In this document: positions 12,237 to 23,143 of the stretch, one piece after another
Numbering within the stretch: position 1 is the stretch's first letter
How the letters are laid out: each line of letters opens with the position of its first letter
Source: Blastomyces gilchristii SLH14081
Taxonomy: Eukaryota > Ascomycota > Eurotiomycetes > Onygenales > Ajellomycetaceae
Direction of reading: 5' to 3'
DNA: 64,000 bases
Assembly: GCF_000003855.2 (NCBI RefSeq)
Contig: NW_003101669.1
Span: forward strand, 748,795 to 812,794
Notes under the pieces: generated by a model
Told to the model about the DNA's origin: nothing
Seen by the model: the letters and a program-made list of their open reading frames with translations, nothing else
Databases searched by the model: none
Made by a program: the position numbers and the translations under genes

Positions 12237-12792
12237 AATTCTCACATCAAGTTAGTCTCATATCTCATATTGTTGTAAGGCAGATTGATTATCAACTTCA
12301 TCTACACATATGCCTTTCTCTATCTTATTCAGATTATCTATCCCCCTGATTTGCATTCACAATTGTCATACCATCACCATTATTGTCATCAAGCTCTTAT
12401 ATTTTCAAGATTGAAATCAAAATGGGTGTATGGAACAGGCGGCTGATATCAAAGACCTCACTTTTTATTATTATTATTGGAGTTCAAAATAACTGTACAA
12501 GCGGCGGCAGCGGCAGTGGCGGCAGCAGTGGCAGTGGCAGCTGCAGCTGCTTATTACAGTGATGGATTATTATTATATCCATTACCCGGCATACAAGAGG
12601 TTTTCAATTAGATGAATACAATATTTACAAGGCCTATGCCACAGCAGCGCCGCATCGTGGCATCTATGCCTATATAGGAAGGCCGTGCGTACTAAATATT
12701 TCATGCGACTTGGCGCTGCAGGATCCCTCTATTACAGTTCTGTAAGCTGTAGGCATTTACTCAGCTATATACATATTATCCTTGTTAAAAGC
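12237..12792. other. Boundary of the AT-rich block; GGCAGC-type microsatellite
   Basis: Normal composition begins here. An interrupted GGC/AGC-rich run lies at about 12,500-12,550. The rest is probably 3' flank of the next gene; no coding sequence seen. Confidence 0.6.
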
Positions 12793-13495
12793 TCAAACAC
12801 AGTTGCCCATTGGCAAGTCATCCCAAAAACTACAAAGCATGCATCTAACCTCCCAGCAAGGGTCAGAATCAAAACAGGTAATGTCTGTACATCGACTACG
12901 CGGCGGCGGCTCTTTTAGCCCACCTGGAACAGGCGACGTGGGCGGACGTTGACCCCGGCGCTGCAAGGAGTCTGGATATTTCAACTTATGTGGACGAAGA
13001 TTGAAAGCAGGGAACCAGATCTGTTGCAGATCGACATTTGTACTATTCACGCCACCCAAGAGGTTCCTCATATGATTCTTGTCCTGTTCCTTAAGGGGAG
13101 AGTTCTCGATCAGTTCCTCAATTTCATCGCTGCTAAGAAGTAAATAGTCGATGACGGTGCCATTTCTGTTGTACATGCGGTAAACGCCATCGTCACCGAG
13201 GTGGCCGAAGCCCAGTGGGTCTGTGTTTAAGGTTTTCAAAAGGTCGTACACGTCGCCATCCTTCATTGAAGCGGAAGGGTATCGTCAATGCATGCTTTAA
13301 CATAAAAGGTGACTGGAAGAATTGGCAATGGGAGAGGGCAGCATCACTCACTTTCCCTCTAGGTTTATGGCCGTGGTCATGTTTATGCTTATTGGAGACA
13401 TCCACGTCACGTTTATGGGAGACACCGTCAGCAACAACGCACATGGCGAGGCTGAGGGCGAGGCCGAGGCCGAGAGAGGGGACGGAGAAGTGCAT
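12793..13495 (-). CDS. Secreted protein of unknown function, 203 aa
   Basis: Two exons, 13352-13495 and 12793-13260, joined in phase 0 across a GTGAGT..AAG intron of 91 nt. The first 22 or so residues (MHFSVPSLGLGLALSLAMCV...) form a signal peptide. A His/Lys-rich stretch follows, then a soluble segment with a single N-glycosylation-type site (NST). The tail carries a tight cluster of five cysteines: CTDITCFDSDPCWEVRC, MLC, with a final NCV. I do not recognise the family. A role outside the cell is inferred from the signal peptide only. It is the first gene next to the transposon block, a position where secreted, fast-evolving genes are often found. Confidence 0.65.
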
Positions 13496-14606
13496 CTTCC
13501 TGTTTGAGATCAGCTGCCAACTTGTTTGAAAATTGGGGTTTTTAATTTATTCAAGATGGACTTCTGAGCCGAGCTTCACTCACGAACAGGATGGCCGAAA
13601 ACTTCCTGCCTTTATATGTTGATATCGAGTTGCCGCAGGGTAGCGTAGCTCGATATGGTGGACTCTTCATAAGGTTCAGAGTCCCCCTCCTCTGCTTCCT
13701 TGGGTTTCTGGCCTCCCGCCTTCTGTCTATCTCTTTTTTTCTTCTTCTTTTTTCTTTTGTTTCTCACCTCCATTCTCCTTCTCTATTTCTTCTTTTTCCG
13801 TTTCGTGGTGATAATTCGATAGTCACCCAGACAGATAGACAATGGCAAGAACGAAAGAGTCGAGAAGAGGGTCTAGGAGATATCATAAGCAGGGTCTCCG
13901 GTCCCCAGCATACATTTTGCCTCCGCAAACTGGAGATCCTCCACGGAAAGCTGGATCTGGGAAACATGCATCGGCGATTCTCGCCTCAGCCCCAAGAGGA
14001 AGTAAATCAATCAGTTGCATTCATTCAAAAAGTAAAAAAGTAAGAGCTTCTGGAGCAGGTTCTCCTTCCCTGGAGAATCATACTGCATTCCCACGTCTAA
14101 ATATCCGTAAATCCGATACCATTCAGCTCCACCGTTTCTGCTGCTCCTGGTTCCCCTTAATCCCTTTCGCCTCGGGTTATCCTCATAACTCGGAGTGGGT
14201 GTATGTAGTTGTCATTGTGCAACGGCTCAACTAATACCATGGTGAGAGATTTCTACCATGTAACTATCCCGGCGGGCACCATCCGCTGTGTGGGAACGGA
14301 AAGTTAGGAACTTGTATAACGTGAAACGTTGTCGGGTTCCAGCCTGAGATAACTTCTTCCCCGCAAAAGCCGCACAGACGCGGTAACTTACTGCACTGGA
14401 ACCACGGAGTACATCCGCTGTAGCCGACCCAGGCCAAACCTTAATTGTTTCCCCAAGGTTGAGCCGCACGCGACTCCTCGTATCACGAAACTCCTCCACA
14501 CGAACAAGCCTTGAAATCCCCATGTTTCTCCCTGGGTACTTTTACCTTACGCCAATAAAATGAATCGCTAACGCAAACAGGTTACCACTCTAATATTTGC
14601 ATCCAC
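13496..14606. other. Divergent intergenic region
   Basis: Lies between the minus-strand secreted-protein gene and the plus-strand F-box gene, so it should hold both promoters. Pyrimidine-rich tracts occur at about 13,690-13,800. Short open frames here overlap on both strands and none has a recognisable product. Confidence 0.5.
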
Positions 14607-15719
14607 ATGGCCAACAGGTCCTTAACGTCCGCAAACACCGCTACCTCTTCGATCGAAACCCTGCCCAATGAACTTCTCAACCATGTGCTCTCCTATCTCT
14701 CCTCAGGCCCTCCTCCGTCTGCAGGGAAGCTGCGTCAAATTCCAGCGCACAACATCACATCGTCCACAACTATAGATCTAAAAAATGTTTCGCGAACCTC
14801 GTCCCGCTTTCGAGCCCTCGCGCGCCCTTTCCTCTTCACCCACACCCACCACGAGCTACGGGACCAGGAACGCTTCCTCGACTTCCTACGAAGACATGAG
14901 CTTGCCCCCCATGTACGATCAGTCTTGGTGTCTGTGCGTTCGATATTCCCCGGCAGCGAGAAACCGCTGTGGTGGGTGCGGTTGCTAGAAGAGGTTGATC
15001 CTCGCCATCTCACTGTCATAGCACCTCCCTATATGTTCGCGCACATGGCTCTCTGCCGCCTGGAAAGCGTGCATTCCTGGGCCTTCGATTTGCCACTTCA
15101 AACTATGCAGTTCCACCAACCAGAGCCAGCTCAGCGGCGGGCCTATTCTCCGAAACCAGGGCCCGATGGAACCCTCTTCAACGCTCGACCGTGGACGGAA
15201 ATCCTATTCAACGAAGGCTCTTCTCTGAGGGCATATAGCAATTACGAATATTATCTTCTCCGTGTCCCTTCAATCATGGAACACTGGGGTTCTGTCGATC
15301 CTCTCCAATCCAAGGAGCTCCCCTACCCCGTTGGGGCAATCTCGCGCCTGACCTCATTCCATTATATCGCTGTGTTCCCTTTCTACAATCACACAAATCT
15401 GGTCTTGAAGGTTATACGTAACATGTCGAACTTACGTCATTTGAGCTTCCAGCTTGCACCGCAACCTACCAGCACCATCTTCGAGGATGAGCAGCGGGCA
15501 GGAACCCTGGATCCCAACGACCCGTGGATGGAGCTGGATACAAGCTATTCCCTAATTTCGCACTCAGTCAGATACCTGGGCGTGCAGGGCAAGCTTGTTG
15601 AGTTTAAGTGTTTTGATTTTGATCTTGAAGCTCTGAGGGATAATCTAGTTTCTAGAATCGGGTCGAATTTGAAAGGAAAGTGGACGTACGATGGAGGCGG
15701 GCTGTGGGTGAAAATATAG
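14607..15719 (+). CDS. F-box domain protein, 370 aa
   Basis: Single exon. Residues about 17-75 form an F-box: IETLPNELLNHVLSYLSS, then an insertion, then LKNVSRTSSRFRALARPFLF. F-box proteins usually link substrates to Skp1-Cul1 ubiquitin ligases. The rest (LESVHSWAFDL, LTSFHYIAVF, MSNLRHLSFQL) has leucine-rich-repeat-like spacing typical of the large, divergent fungal F-box families. The substrate cannot be predicted. The start chosen is the first ATG giving an N-terminus just ahead of the F-box. Confidence 0.8.
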   Translation: MANRSLTSANTATSSIETLPNELLNHVLSYLSSGPPPSAGKLRQIPAHNITSSTTIDLKNVSRTSSRFRALARPFLFTHTHHELRDQERFLDFLRRHELAPHVRSVLVSVRSIFPGSEKPLWWVRLLEEVDPRHLTVIAPPYMFAHMALCRLESVHSWAFDLPLQTMQFHQPEPAQRRAYSPKPGPDGTLFNARPWTEILFNEGSSLRAYSNYEYYLLRVPSIMEHWGSVDPLQSKELPYPVGAISRLTSFHYIAVFPFYNHTNLVLKVIRNMSNLRHLSFQLAPQPTSTIFEDEQRAGTLDPNDPWMELDTSYSLISHSVRYLGVQGKLVEFKCFDFDLEALRDNLVSRIGSNLKGKWTYDGGGLWVKI

Positions 15720-16495
15720 AAATCAATCCGCACCGTCCCTACGATGATTGGTTTAACGACTTGCTTTACATCTTTACGTTAGGACGTTGGTGTAACGCGG
15801 TGGTAGACCTAGTATCATCTTTCCGTTCGCATTGTTTCAGTCATTTGCGGGAGTTTCATACGGGCAATGGGCTGGTCCTTTTATGTATCAGGATTCATAC
15901 TGAGTGTCATTATTCTTTCTTCTTCTTGAATGTCGCATTATTACACCTATAGTAATCATTTGTTTGCGTTCGTCAAAACATTTACCTTCTATTTGTATTT
16001 TCCTACTTGAATCATTACAGTACCGTATCGAGCAATGGCGGAGTAAAGAAATTGCATTTCAACCCCTTTGAGTGAGGGCTTTTAGTACCAATACATGCAT
16101 AACCGCCTTTGGAATGACCACCTAGGTCTCGAGCCAATCATAGCTTACCAAGGCTTGGGCGAAGGGCTTTTGGTCATGGCTCCTGTTTAACTCCCACTCA
16201 ACTCGTGGTTATGCCGTAGGGAGCACTGCCCAACTGGAAAGCTTGAAGAAGATGGCAACCGTAGTAACTGGAGGGAGAACGCTAATGGAAGCTAGCAACA
16301 TATCCAAATGATAAGCCATATCGTGGATGGTAGACGGGTCATGTTATAGTCCAGCTCTAAAATGCAATCGCTATATAGCTAAGATAAAAAAGCTTCCTTT
16401 GATCATACTAGCCCAAATAAATCCTCGAACCAATAAAGAAATTCTATAAGCTGAGTTTTTATATGCATCAACTCGTAAATCTATTTTAACCGGGT
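15720..16495. other. Convergent intergenic region
   Basis: 3' flanks of the F-box gene and the MFS transporter gene. No gene or repeat recognised. Confidence 0.5.
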
Positions 16496-18422
16496 TCAAC
16501 TTTGCGAATCCGACTGCTCCCCCTGCATCAACTGCTGCCGTTCATCCGCCGTCATCTCACTCTTCGCAGCATTAACCCTCACAAAAAAGATCATAATTAA
16601 CAACGACGCAACCGCGCATCCAACCTGAAACCAAAACACAACTCTATAACTCTCTAATTTGCCCCAGTGCGCCGTGTGCACCTGCGCTATATCCGCCAAC
16701 CCAAGAAGAAACGCAATGCTCAAGTGTAGCACTGAATTAATCACAGCGCCAGCCAGCCCCTGCCGCTTGGCGGGCTGACTTGTCGTTATGAAGATATTCG
16801 TGATGTTGAAGGTGATATCGATACCTAGCGTAGCGCCGACCATGGAGGGGAACACAAAGGCCCAGTATGACGTTCCCTCAGGCATGACAGCGAAGAGAAC
16901 GCCGGTTCCGACCCACCCGATGCCGGAGATTATAAGCAACATTGTTCCTGAGATGATGTGGAGGAGAGCGCGCAGAGGATGGGGAAGATAAATCCGCCGA
17001 CGACCATGGGGACGCACCAGGCGACTACCTGCATAGGGCTTGCTCCCATGATATTGACCATGCTAAATAGACGTGATGATTAGAGGTAATGCAACATAAA
17101 AGGGGAAATGACTGTATGCACTTACTATAGGGTTCCGTAAAGGAGGTAAACGCCTAAACACCCGTAGAAAAATAGGAGAGAAACGACCAATGGCTTCATG
17201 TACGGAGCATCGAAAATATCAAATGGTAACAGTGGCGACTTAGCAACCCATCCCTCGACATAAACAGCTAGTCCGAGAAGAATACTACCGATGATGAAAC
17301 AGACGTACACATAGGGTGTCCGCCAGCCGTCAGGAGCATGCGCGCTATCCGTAATGGCGAAGACAGTCAATGTCAAGCCAGGAACGATAAGCGCCGCACC
17401 CATATAATCCATCTTGATACCTTGTTTCCGTGCCTCAGCCGTATCGGACGGGATGGTCAAGAACGAGGAAACGGCTGTGATAGCTGCAAGAATCGCACCG
17501 ATCCAAAAATACCACCCCCATGAAAGGAACTGCGCCGAGACGCCGGAGCAAAAGATCCCAATGAAAAATCCAATAACTGCACACGTGCCGTAAATGCTAA
17601 ATACCATATTCTTTCTTGGGCCCGGTCTGTAAACTTTTGCAAGTAGCATCATGCTCGACGGAAGGTATGCAGCTGGGCCGATTCCTTGCAGTGTGCGGCA
17701 GAAGATCAACATCAAGCGGTTTTTAGAGAATCCGGCAACTACAGACCAGACAAATAGCCATGCCATGCCAAAGACGTAGACTGGGTAGCCGCCAATCATA
17801 TCAGCAATTCGACCAAATATCAGCAACGTCGCGGCTACTACAAGTGAGAACGCACTTGCAGGCCAGATAGCGGACGACTCAGTAATATTCAACTCCTTAA
17901 CCAGAGATGGCAACACTACGTTGAAGCCGGAGATGAAATATTCCTAATATATGTGGACGGGGAGTTTAGTAGGGATTCCAGGACAGGGAGTTCTGCAAGC
18001 CACAGCCAGCACACGCACATGCTGAAGAATTCAAAGCTTAAAAGTAGGAAAGAGAGAATAAAACAGGGGCCAGCTCTTACCGCAAGGACCTGGGACATGG
18101 AAATTGAAAACACGAACGCTGTCTCAGTCCAAGCATTTTTGAAGACAGCTGGACGCTCCCGTCCCAACCGCTCAATATCACGCTCTGACAGCAGCTCGGC
18201 CTGTGCAGGTTGGTGTTGTCCATCAGGAATAGGCATTCGGACATTGGATTCTATAGCAGCAGGAGGTTTGGGAGCTTCATCCTTGGCGCCAACAGCTTGC
18301 GCATTCTGCTTGTTCCAAAGCTTCCATCCGAATTTCTTGCTCTTGGGATGCCATGCGACGCCCGGCTCAACTGTTGTCGAGTTGCCGTGAGGAATGTCAG
18401 CGCTGGTATCCAATGTTGTCAT
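16496..18422 (-). CDS. MFS drug-efflux-type transporter, frameshifted in this sequence
   Basis: Three exons: 18081-18422, 17126-17943 and 16496-17062, with GTAAG-type donors and frames that join cleanly (SMSQVLA/EYFISGFNVVLP; LLYGT/LYMVNIMGASP). About 575 residues would form a soluble N-terminus of roughly 95 residues and about 14 membrane segments. MFS motifs are GRIADMIGGYPVYVFG and CRTLQGIGPAAYLPSS. Fungal relatives are 14-helix (DHA2-like) exporters. Exon 3 breaks: VVGGFIFPILC is in one frame and ALLHIISGTMLLIISGIGW in another. One missing base within TGCGCGC (about 16,975-16,983) explains it. Either the gene is freshly inactivated or this is an assembly error; the intact reading on both sides favours a recent or artificial break. 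Confidence 0.8.
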
Positions 18423-19750
18423 GACTATTGCGAAATAGGGTAATCTGTATATCAGCAATATAACAAATATTGAAACATTAAATGGAGATAAAAATGCGTA
18501 TGTGATCTGATGTGGCAATGAGTTTAAAAAAATACTCAACATGGAAAAAATAAAATAAATAAATAATAAAAATAAGTGCTAAATATTCGTCGTCCCATAT
18601 GAGCACTCCATACCCGACAGCAACAATGCAACGGATTAAGATGCGACGGCAATGTCAAATCAACGTTGTTTAGCGGAAATATTTATGATGAAACTCGTCC
18701 CCCGTTGGACAAAGCCCTCTGCATGCAGAATCTCGAGGGAAATTTGTCTATATCGATATCGAGTGACAGACGAACAAACCAAGCACTGGCACGGTGAGAA
18801 AAACGCCATGCCAGTGAAATAGTCCGCACCCCACCTAGATTCCTTTAAGGTGTCAAAACTGGCGAACAGGACGTCATGTCTCTTCTAGCTGCAGCGAGAA
18901 TTCGAAGCAGACCCCATTTTTCCCATTTCCGCTTGGTTGTTAGCTCGGTAACTAACTACTCAAGCGCGGGGTGGAGGCGTTAGAGGCGAAAAATGAACAG
19001 GTCTAAACCCAGGTGGGTTCACCGCAGTTCGATCACGGCAAGGTTTCAGCTCCGGGAAGGAATTTATGGGCATGAATTTTGTATTTTCGGGGCCACATTC
19101 AGTTTTTGCTTCTGTTAAAAACGTGGTAATATATGTCCATGCTGGATAGATTCTTTCTGCCGTGTCTTTTGCCGAGTGAGGAATCAGCACGTAGTTACCG
19201 ACCTCGGGACTCCGAACGGGCCGAAAGGTGATATTAGTCATCGCTCTGGCTATGCCCAATGGGGAAGGAATAACCACTTCTGGCCCACTCCAGCTTGGGT
19301 TTTCCTACGGAGTATGGTAAATCTGGCTCAGGATCGGGCGGCAAAAAGCTAATGACGGATGGTGTAAAAGCGTGTACCTGGTTTCGTAAGCGGTTGAGAT
19401 GCGAATAACTACCAATTATACGCAGTTACTGGATCTGGGTAACCGCCAATGGCGAAAGGGGAATAGACCCGGATATAACGAACAGGAGGAATGAAGTAGT
19501 TACTATCAGAGAAAGGATTCATGTTTATCTTGCAAGACGAAAGAATGGTAAATTACGTATCATATTTGTATCTCGAGCCACAACCAGACAACGCCATGAA
19601 GAAAAGTACACAGACATACAGACATGCATATTTCCCTGTCCGGAAAATGAAGAAGAAAGAAAACGAAATCCATGATCCTTAATTAGTCAAAGAGAGCCAT
19701 GAAAACAACAGACAGAAGATGTTGTATTCACGTTCTAGCAAATCCCCAAT
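18423..19750. other. Intergenic region
   Basis: Upstream of the MFS gene and downstream of MCM2. No coding sequence recognised. Confidence 0.5.
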
Positions 19751-22683
19751 TCAGCGACCTCTCCTTCCCATACCATTACTCGAGCCCAAGCTCGATGAAG
19801 CTGCACCGGCTCCTGCTCCCCGCCGTCTCTGGGTGGTCGGCCTGGCAAGGGTATATCTGGAGAAAGAAGATGTTAGTACACTCAAGGGGCAGTAGGTATG
19901 ATGCGACACGGGATGTGAGTACAAACGTACTTCGCAAATGCTCTCGAAAGAGCCTTTTTGCAGCTGACTTTCTGGCTGCTGATGAATGAGTCTACTGTCA
20001 CGGCAATGGCGCGGTCGATGTCTTGGCTGCTGCAGTAGTCCGATAACCGCATTTTGCAGAATGCTTCGGCAATACGCATTATGGCTTCAAGATGACGGAC
20101 CTATTTGCGGCGTGGTTAGTATCCATGTTCCATTGTCACTGGGTGGTGCAACAACCCATGGGGTAGCCACGGCTGGGGGAGGGAGTCAGAAAGCAAAGCC
20201 TACCGTGATCGGGTATGCTCCCGTAGCTAAGCTTTCTCTTCTCATGTCCGCAAAGAGGCGTGCAACTTTGTCCTGATCAATTTGGTACAATTTCGGTCTG
20301 CATCGTTCCCGCGCATAGAGAATGTACTTCCGGAGAAGCTCCTGGGGAATTTGCTCTACAGCCCCAGCGTCTGAAGTTGCTGCATTGGACCCGTCCATTT
20401 CTTCATCCTGATCTTCATCGGCAGCTTCTCGTGGAACGGGATTTCCGTACTCGTCAGTCTGAGGTCTAGGACGGTTGGCTCTCGAATGTGAATCGACGAC
20501 GAATTTCGCCAACCGCGCGTCTTCGTCTGGGTTAACTGTGTCGCGAACGACACAGAGGATGTCAAAACGAGAAAGGATAGGCTCTGTCAGCTCGACGTTA
20601 TGGGAGAATGGAATGGCACCATTATATCTGCCTCCAATGGGGTTGGCAGCAGCGACGATTGCGCAACGAGCTTGGAGTGTCGTGACAATACCGGCCTTGG
20701 ATATCGAAATTGTTTGCTGCTCCATAGCTTCGTGGATGGAGGTACGGTCCTGATCATTCATCTTGTCAAACTCATCGATAAGACATGTACCTCGGTCAGC
20801 CAACACCAGTGCTCCACCTTCCAGTGTCCATTCACTGGTCAGGGGGTCGCGACGCACGCTGGCTGTGAGACCGACAGCACTGGCACCTTGCCCTGTAGCA
20901 AAAACAGCCCTGTGTGCGGTCTTTTCAACATATTTCAATACCTGAGACTTGGCTGTACCAGGATCACCAAGGAGAAGTACGTTAATATCACCACGGATAG
21001 ACATCTTTCCTTGTGCCTCTTTGCTGACGCCACCGAAAAGAGAGAGCGCTACAGCTGTTTTAACATCTTCATGTCCATAAATGCTTGGCGCAATGGATGT
21101 CACGAGCCTATCCACGATCTGTGGGTCTCTCGACAACGCTCGGATCTGACGCTCGTCGTCCTCAGTCAAATGGAAACCCGCGAGTTGGTCGTGGGATTTG
21201 ACGAGGTGATTAGCCTCCAAGATGGTTGCAAATACTGGGAAGCCATTTTTGTTATTCAGCTGTCCATCATAGTGATTGCGATAAATGCCAATAATTTCCA
21301 CTTCATCCCCTGGCTTCGCGGAGTCAATGAGATCCGCAAGAAGAATAACTTCTCTGTGTCGCGGTAGTCGACCAGCGGGGACTGTTCCGGGGGACTCCTG
21401 TAAAGTCAACTTTTGGTAGTTGCGGTATTCAGTTTTCTCCGAGTTTAGTGTGAAAGGACCCCGACCCTGACAGTTCTGACAGAAAGAAATCTTGACCTCT
21501 GCGTTTGACTCTTGCTGAAACGGTCCTAAAGTCATGCCGCATTTGGTACAGTTGAACATGACGTATTTAAGCTGTGGGAATACCCCAGTTCTTCGGGTGA
21601 CAACTCCACTGACACCAACAAGGCAATTGAGGTGGCTTTGACGTAGTTGTCGAAGAGTATATCTGAACGGGAGGTTGGTAATACGAACATGGATGTCGTT
21701 GTGAATCCGATGATAGTCTGGATAATGAAGTAGTGTTACCTCCATCGCAGCTTGATCAAATATCTTCAAAACCTCAGCAGGAGCATGTGCGAGGAAGTAG
21801 GCTAAAATAGCTTTAGAGTCACATAAATGGGCATATGAGACCTCGAGGGATTCTGCATTGACTTCTCCCAAGTTTCGAATGCGAGTTCCGTAAACCGAAG
21901 TACCATCCTTATCCGTAAATTCAGTTAAGAATGCCTTGAATTCGCGATAAATAGACCGGTGGGCAGAGGGTTGAGTAACCCATTCGGTGACGTTGGCCGC
22001 TTTAATCTCAGCCAACGCTTCAAGCGTCATTTCCTCGTCCATAATATCCATGTCCATCTCGTCGACATCCTCGTCGTAGTGATGTCGTCGTCTACGAGGC
22101 TGTCTAGTAAGATCGACATTTCCGTCGTCATCATCGTCCTGTAAGAATGCTGCAGGCACGCGCCGTCGTCTAGCTAGTTCTCGATCACGCCTATTTAATC
22201 TCGCTTCAAGTTGGCGTCTAGTAGCCAGATCCAGTTCTTCGTGGTCCTCAGCATCGTCGATATCGTCTCCTTCGTATGCCTCAGGGCCCCGTGGTCTGTA
22301 GTCACGTTCAAAAGTGTCGGCGAAAAGATCAATCCCATCTTCATCTTCAGCCATCTCATCAATGTCATCGATATCCCCTATAAATTCAGCCTCTTCGTCC
22401 AAGTCATTGCCGACAGTGTCATCAAGAGGCAGAATTGGGGGGGAGGAAGGTGGTGCTATTTTCTTTGTTAGTGTGCGTTGCTTCGACGTTGTATAAAGTT
22501 CCTCCGACTTACGGCTAGAGGGAGGGGGCGCTGAAGAGTTATCATCATCTGGCTCACGCGATCGCTTCCGCCTAGTAAGGTTTCCGAGGCCACGATTTGC
22601 AGCTGAGCTGCTTGGATGTAAAGGGGAACTAAACGAGTTGTTAACGACGACTTTCGGACGCTGGAACGGGATTTCTCAAGCAT
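19751..22683 (-). CDS. MCM2: DNA replication licensing factor MCM2
   Basis: Subunit of the MCM2-7 replicative helicase. Exons: 22513-22683, 20204-22455, 19931-20100 and 19751-19856. A textbook branch point, TACTAAC, lies in the last intron. The acidic N-terminus (EEAEFIGDIDDIDEMAEDED) is typical of MCM2. A zinc finger (CTKCGM...CQNCQ), Walker A (GDPGTAKS), Walker B (CLIDEFDKM) and an arginine finger (SRFD) are intact. The C-terminus ends ALSRAFAKYTLARP and then a short Gly/Arg/Ser tail. Total is 899 residues if one base is added. In exon 1, MLEKSRSSVRKSSLTTR and FSSPLHPSSSAANRGLGNL lie in different frames, explained by one missing T in the run at 22631-22633. A 23-nt GT..AG stretch there is too short to be an intron. 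As MCM2 is essential, a sequencing deletion is the likelier reading. Confidence 0.95.
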
Positions 22684-23143
22684 GGAAAATTATATACCTC
22701 ATAGCCAAGTTTCGACTTTAATGGAATTGCTACTCTGTATATCTCATGTGTGTTGTCTATGAGGATTGAAACATGCAATACCCGCAAAACAAGTGGTGTT
22801 GTCTACAGAACGTTGTGATGAGGTGAACACAAGACCGGCGACGACAAGGTTGGAGGAAATCGCGTACAAAGGGAGAAACGCGAAAATCAACGCGTATCGC
22901 ACGCGTTTCAATTAAGGCCGAAAGAGGAAAGGCGGCGAAGAGTTCATGCATGAATACAAACAGAGCAAACATTTTTTAATCGAAACACGGAATCCGAGTC
23001 GCGCAGATCGCATCGACACGACCCAACGCAAGGTAGTGATTCACTCCATCCATCGTATTTGATGAGGCAAAAATCAGTATCCCTTTAATCTTTTCTATAG
23101 CAGCATCTATTAGTTGCTTTTGGGTCTTGTAACGGTATAAACC
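22684..23143. promoter_or_regulatory. Divergent promoter region, MCM2 and UBR7-like gene
   Basis: 460 bp separate the two start codons. Contains several ACGCG motifs on either strand (AAACGCG, CAACGCG and CACGCG, 22,875-22,905). In yeasts ACGCGT-type (MCB) boxes drive G1/S genes such as MCMs; that this works here is inference. Confidence 0.45.

Noticed and set aside
13591..14234. Two overlapping plus-strand frames of 130-150 codons
   Set aside because: Low-complexity translation, no motif, no sign of splicing, and they overlap each other in different frames.
20600..21367. 255-codon frame on the plus strand inside MCM2
   Set aside because: Antisense to the conserved helicase domain; no independent features.
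22609..22641. A 23-nt GT..AG intron in MCM2 exon 1
   Set aside because: It would restore phase but is far below the usual minimum intron length, so a missing base is the better explanation.
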